From: Planctomycetota bacterium
GTDB taxonomy: Bacteria; Planctomycetota; B15-G4
Reading direction: 5' to 3'
DNA length: 64,000 bases
Assembly (NCBI GenBank): GCA_021604805.1
Contig: BQJR01000001.1
Location: forward strand, 434,001-498,000
Both the position numbers and the translations under genes were made by a program. The notes under the pieces are model-generated. The model worked only from the letters and a program-made list of their open reading frames with translations, did no database searches and was not told the origin of the DNA. Positions 60,415 through 64,000 of the stretch are shown here, in pieces. Position 1 is the stretch's first letter. Every line of letters starts with the position of its first letter.

Positions 60415-62358
60415 TTAGTCGCGGGTTCCGTTTGATTGCGGTCGGTCTTCCTGTTCGTGGTGTTGATCACCGCGCAAGTCGTCGAGCAGGCCTCGCAGGA
60501 GCTCGGAGGGGTCTCCGAAATCCCAGAGGAGCGCGTCGGTGCGTGGTTCGTGGAGCACGGTGGGATGCACGACGAGCACGAGTTCCAGCTCGTCACGTGA
60601 GTCGGAGCGGCGTCGGAAGAACTCGCCGAGCACGGGGATGTCTGCCAGCCACGGCGTGCGCGACTCCGACCACTCGCTGTCACGACTCAAGAGCCCGCCG
60701 ACGACGAGCACCTGCCCGTCTCGCAGACGTGCGCTGGTGCGGAGTGAGCGGGTTTCGAATCCCGTCGTAAGCTGATCCGTTCCCGTGGTCTCGCGCACGA
60801 GCGTCGTCAACTCGGGGCTGGGCGTTGCCACGCGCGGCGCGAGGTCGAGCGTCAACCGACCGTCTTCCCCCACGAGCGGACGCACGTCGAGCTGGATGCC
60901 GAACTCGCGGAACACCACGGAGTTGAACACGCCTTGGGCCACGTCGTTCGTGGCGAAGGACTGCGGGATCGGCACTTCACCACCGACCTGGAAGAGCGCG
61001 CGTTCACCCGAGAGCACCGTGAGCGACGGACGCGCCATGCTGCGCGCGATGCCCTCTGTCTCGAGGATTTGGAAGGTCGCGTCGAGGGCTGCGTTGTCAC
61101 CCACGATCTGCAGCTGGTTGCGGAAGCCGTCTTCGAGGAAGGAGACCGCGTTCTGGATGTCGGCAGGTGACGTGGCTCCGACACGGCCTGCGGCAGCGCC
61201 TTGGACAGTCCCTGCAGCGGCGGCGGGTTGGAGGGATCCCTGAGGGATGTCGCCCCAGAGCAAGGCCAGTTCGCTCTCGCGACTGCGCAAATCGCTGACG
61301 TTCACCTCGTAGAGCTGCACGTCCACTCGAACCTGAGGCAACTCCGAGACTTCCACGAAGGAGAGCAGCCGTCCGCCCGCGGCGCTCAACACGGTGGCGC
61401 GCGCGATGTTGGATTCGAGACGGTTGCGCAGGCTCGTGTTCCCCGACGAACCGAGGAGTGAACTCGAGCCGGCTCCGCCGCTCTGCGCGAAACCCCGATC
61501 TGCCTGGGTCGCACCGTTGCGGTTCACGAGGGCGCCCGACTCGTCCGAGACCACGTTCACATCGAGGTCCCCGCGTTCGTCGGTGACGATGCGCGCCGTG
61601 AGGTGGATGAGTCGGCTGAGTTGCACCTGGTTGCGCACCTCTCCGCGCAACAAGAACAGATCGCGCGCGTCGTCGGGGAGCTCCCCGGCCATCACGCGCT
61701 CGATGTGCACCTCACTGAACGCGGCTTCGCTCGAGAGCGCGGCGCGGACTCGACCGTCGACACGGAGCGGGAGCTCTGTCACGCGGATCAGATTGATGAC
61801 GCCAGTTCGTGCGCTTGGCCGCGTGGGGTCGACCTGGACCGCCCCGAGCGGCGAGTCGATCGACGGCGCCCCGAAGACCGGCAGGCTCACCCGGGTCGCG
61901 CCGAGCCACGCAGCCGCCGCGCCCTCTGCGGCCCGCGAGGTCGCGAGGTCAGGGACGACGCCGCGCAACACGAGCGCCTCGCGATCCGGCGCCACCTCAG
62001 CGGTGATCGAGAGATGCAGATCCGACAACGCGCGCTCGAGCAAGCTCAGGTCGGGCTGGACAGAGATGTCGAGACTCTGCACCGACCCATCGACGAACCA
62101 GACGTGCACCGAGGTCCGGCCCGTTTCCTTTCCGAGCAGCAGCACTTCGCGATCGTCGAGCAGGTTCCACCCGAGCCGGTCGGGATCTCCGACCGCCACG
62201 CGCGCCACCGGGCGCTCGAACAACACACGCCGGTGCGCCCCTTCCACCAGACTGAACCAGCGAACGCTCTCAGGCGACGTTTGCGCGCTGAGCGCGCTGA
62301 GGCACGCGAAGCAGACGAAGACGACGTGGCAGAGGAGCCGTGGAGAGCAAGAGATCAT
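60415..62358 (-). CDS. cpaC: Tad outer-membrane secretin (CpaC/RcpA)
   Basis: The 647-residue protein has a signal peptide (LLCHVVFVCFACLSALSA) and the pilus-assembly N-terminal domain (PVARVAVGDPDRLGWNLLDD). Two BON-like or N-domains follow, then the secretin core with VRVDVQLYEVNVSDL, FQVGGEVPIPQS, REFGIQLDVRPLV and VLVVGGLLSR. It forms the outer-membrane pore for the Flp pilus. The ATG at 62358 overlaps the sigma-factor stop by 4 nt; the much longer open frame upstream lies inside the sigma gene. Confidence 0.94.
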   Translation of the reverse strand: MISCSPRLLCHVVFVCFACLSALSAQTSPESVRWFSLVEGAHRRVLFERPVARVAVGDPDRLGWNLLDDREVLLLGKETGRTSVHVWFVDGSVQSLDISVQPDLSLLERALSDLHLSITAEVAPDREALVLRGVVPDLATSRAAEGAAAAWLGATRVSLPVFGAPSIDSPLGAVQVDPTRPSARTGVINLIRVTELPLRVDGRVRAALSSEAAFSEVHIERVMAGELPDDARDLFLLRGEVRNQVQLSRLIHLTARIVTDERGDLDVNVVSDESGALVNRNGATQADRGFAQSGGAGSSSLLGSSGNTSLRNRLESNIARATVLSAAGGRLLSFVEVSELPQVRVDVQLYEVNVSDLRSRESELALLWGDIPQGSLQPAAAAGTVQGAAAGRVGATSPADIQNAVSFLEDGFRNQLQIVGDNAALDATFQILETEGIARSMARPSLTVLSGERALFQVGGEVPIPQSFATNDVAQGVFNSVVFREFGIQLDVRPLVGEDGRLTLDLAPRVATPSPELTTLVRETTGTDQLTTGFETRSLRTSARLRDGQVLVVGGLLSRDSEWSESRTPWLADIPVLGEFFRRRSDSRDELELVLVVHPTVLHEPRTDALLWDFGDPSELLRGLLDDLRGDQHHEQEDRPQSNGTRD

Positions 62359-62924
62359 GATGCGCAACGCCGCGTGGCACCTGACGCTGCGGCCGGACGC
62401 TCCAGCCGTTCTCGGAGCGCAGAACGCGCGCGATTCAGGCGCGAACGCACGGTCCCCACGGGGAGCGCGAGGCGCTCCGCGAGCTCCGCATACTCGAGCC
62501 CTTCGAAGGCCTGGAGTTCGAGCACCTCGCGATGGGCCGGCGAGAGCTCGGCCACGGCGCGGCGGACCTCTCGGGCCTCTTCTCGACGGGCGAGGATCGC
62601 GCTGGGTTCCTCGGCATGGAGGCAACGCTCGCTGTCGCTCGCTGCACACTCTTCGTGGTGACAGCGACGGCGCGCGGCGCGCAGTTGCTGCAGCGACGAC
62701 TTGCGAGCGAGGTAGCAAAGCGCGCCGCGCGGGTCGGAAGGCAGCCAGCCCTTCGACCAGATACGCATGAGGGTGTCCTGCACGGCGTCGCTCGCGGAGT
62801 CGGAGCACCCCAGAACGTTCGCTGCAGCACTCGTCATGCTGCGCAGGTGGGGACGGACGGATGATTCGAAAACGGCCGGGGAGACCCTGGGTGGGGAAAC
62901 CGGCTGCTGCGGATAAGACGACAT
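62355..62924 (-). CDS. ECF-type sigma factor heading the Tad locus
   Basis: The 189-residue protein has sigma region 2 (SVRPHLRSMTSAAANVLG, DAVQDTLMRIWSKGW) and region 4 (LSPAHREVLELQAFEGLEY, AERLALPVGTVRSRLNRARS). GAGGTC lies 7 nt before the ATG. It is translationally coupled to the secretin gene and stands first in the locus, so it probably drives Tad pilus expression. No anti-sigma gene is visible next to it. The C-terminus ends in a short Cys-containing tail. Confidence 0.9.
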   Translation of the reverse strand: MSSYPQQPVSPPRVSPAVFESSVRPHLRSMTSAAANVLGCSDSASDAVQDTLMRIWSKGWLPSDPRGALCYLARKSSLQQLRAARRRCHHEECAASDSERCLHAEEPSAILARREEAREVRRAVAELSPAHREVLELQAFEGLEYAELAERLALPVGTVRSRLNRARSALRERLERPAAASGATRRCAS

Positions 62925-63065
62925 CGGGGGACCTCTTGAGTGCTCGCAAACCGAGCCCGAAGCTCGGACGGCAACTCGACCAGGCACGAAAGCCAAGCCG
63001 GACGCGAAGGTGCGGAGCCCGTCAGCAGGTCGAGTGAACACTCGACGGCGACTGAGCTCCGCGAC

Positions 63066-63569
63066 TCAACTCACGCGAGGCGGAGAGGTCTTGGGAGACT
63101 GGCGCAACACAGCGATCCGTCGTGCGGGCGCTGTGGAGGCACGCAGGACAAGCTGCGCACCACGAGGCCTGACGACGAAGCTGGAGGCTTCGTCGGGAGC
63201 GGAGCTTCCCTTGGGCCGGCTGGCAAAAGCCAGTGCGCACGCAGTCGAGTGCGCCTCGGCGTCACTGGAAGACTCAGCACGCAGTCCGGGCACACCCACA
63301 ACGGCTGCCGGAACAGTGTTCGCAGCTTCTCGTGGGGCTGCCCCGTGCTCCTCCGGGCCCGCAGCGTCCGCATGTTCGAGCACACCATGCGTGGCGCACC
63401 ACGAGTGCGACTCCATGTGGTGCCACTGCGGCGCAAACCATCCCGCGAGGAACGCAACGAGTGCGATCCATGCCCCGGCGCGTAGGCGGTGAGGCGCGCT
63501 TAGAAACGAAAGAGCGGCAACCATGAGTTCATTCAAGAGCGATCGTGAGAGCCGGTCAAGCGTCCCCAT
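63066..63569 (-). CDS. Small membrane or exported protein with His/Cys motifs
   Basis: The 167-residue protein has one N-terminal hydrophobic segment (AGAWIALVAFLAGWFAP) followed by QWHHMESHSWCATHGVLEH, a cluster of six His and one Cys that could bind a metal ion. The rest is low-complexity Ala/Pro/Ser. I know no named family. The next gene upstream is an ArsR-type regulator on the same strand, which supports a metal link. The start could be ATG 63569 or ATG 63524; neither has a good ribosome site. Confidence 0.55.
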   Translation of the reverse strand: MGTLDRLSRSLLNELMVAALSFLSAPHRLRAGAWIALVAFLAGWFAPQWHHMESHSWCATHGVLEHADAAGPEEHGAAPREAANTVPAAVVGVPGLRAESSSDAEAHSTACALAFASRPKGSSAPDEASSFVVRPRGAQLVLRASTAPARRIAVLRQSPKTSPPRVS

Positions 63570-63675
63570 CGATAAAGATTACTTGGGAACTTCCACCGAC
63601 CGAGCGGCATGGCGCGAGCCCGCCCTCAGAGGATCGCCGACCTGAAGAGCTGGCTTGCGAACGTCGACGCCCCGC

Positions 63676-64000
63676 TCAGTCACAGCATTTCGAGGCGCGG
63701 CTCATCGATGACGAGGAGCACCCTCTGCCCCCATCCTCCTCAGAGTGGAGCGGGCAGCAGCCGCCTGCTTGCGCGAGTTCGTGAGCGCGTTGGAGGTCTT
63801 GCTCGAGCTCGGGAGCCTCCTGCATGCAGCAAGCCAGGCAGTCGATGAGCTTGGCGTGGAACGGGCTCGAAGCTTCGGCGAGCGAGCAGTAGACCCACAA
63901 CCCGTCTTTGCGGGTGACGACCAGCTCCGCCTCACGCAGCAATGAAAGGTGTCGAGACACCGTGGGCTGCGGCACCTCGAGCAGCGTGACCAAGTCACCG
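63676..64000 (-). CDS. ArsR-family transcriptional regulator, partial
   Basis: The gene runs off the right edge, so the N-terminus is missing; the visible frame reads GDLVTLLEVPQPTVSRHLSL as its recognition helix, then LREAELVVTRKDGLWVYCSL as the wing. The C-terminal part has Cys pairs (DCLACCMQE, GGCCPL, KCCD) that may sense a metal or metalloid. ArsR proteins repress nearby efflux or resistance genes and let go on metal binding. The His/Cys membrane protein downstream may be part of the same unit. Confidence 0.88.
   Translation of the reverse strand, partial: GDLVTLLEVPQPTVSRHLSLLREAELVVTRKDGLWVYCSLAEASSPFHAKLIDCLACCMQEAPELEQDLQRAHELAQAGGCCPLHSEEDGGRGCSSSSMSRASKCCD

Noticed and set aside
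60415..62949. 844-residue version of the secretin
   Set aside because: The extra N-terminal part lies inside the sigma-factor gene in another frame; the signal peptide starts at 62358.
1..64000. CRISPR arrays, rRNA genes and insertion sequences with transposases
   Set aside because: I looked for regularly spaced repeats, conserved rRNA segments and transposase motifs and found none. The only integrated element is the tRNA-Pro island.

Overview
The window is about 64 kb of very GC-rich bacterial DNA with densely packed genes, many GTG or TTG starts and many 4-nt ATGA/GTGA overlaps. A planctomycete is the best guess. The reasons are the integrase N-terminal style, the DUF1580-type excisionase, the fused SecDF and the general gene mix. 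This assignment is inference; the window has no rRNA gene.

Left part (1-34397), chromosomal backbone. It holds a HTH/membrane anchor protein; two CNNM/CorB-type membrane proteins; a lipoprotein coupled to pyruvate phosphate dikinase; an FG-GAP propeller protein; a degenerate GGDEF protein; a Na/Ca exchanger; and yebC, rpsI, rplM. Next come an FtsQ-like protein, a Ski2-like helicase, an alkaline-phosphatase-superfamily lipoprotein, fumC, a DMT transporter and an ECF41-type sigma factor with its carboxymuconolactone-decarboxylase partner. Then follow a low-molecular-weight phosphatase with two glycosyltransferases, an NAD-dependent epimerase, ribE, the run trmD-rplS-secDF-LysM, hflX/nadB and lexA. 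A 41-codon membrane microprotein ORF sits directly before lexA.

Middle part (34398-49612), a mobile island. An intact tRNA-Pro(TGG) is at the left end. A 52-bp copy of its 3' part is repeated exactly at 49561-49612, so about 15.1 kb is an integrated element. It carries a tyrosine integrase interrupted by an in-frame TAA, a DUF1580 excisionase-like protein, a winged-helix protein, a CDF-like transporter with czcCBA heavy-metal efflux genes, a decayed EamA transporter with a His-rich tail, a P63C-domain protein and an LA2681-like HEPN protein. A diverged 122-bp sequence occurs both at the right end and inside the island at 45347. This suggests a composite built from two elements: metal efflux on the left, P63C plus HEPN on the right.

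Right part (49613-64000). A PrsW-like membrane protease is followed by a complete Tad/Flp pilus locus on the minus strand. In transcription order it is ECF sigma factor, secretin, Flp pilin, prepilin peptidase, TadE-like, CpaB, TadG-like, TadZ, TadA, TadB, TadC, TadD. The sigma factor overlaps the secretin by 4 nt, so the locus probably encodes its own transcriptional control. The window ends with a small His/Cys-containing membrane protein and a partial ArsR-family regulator.
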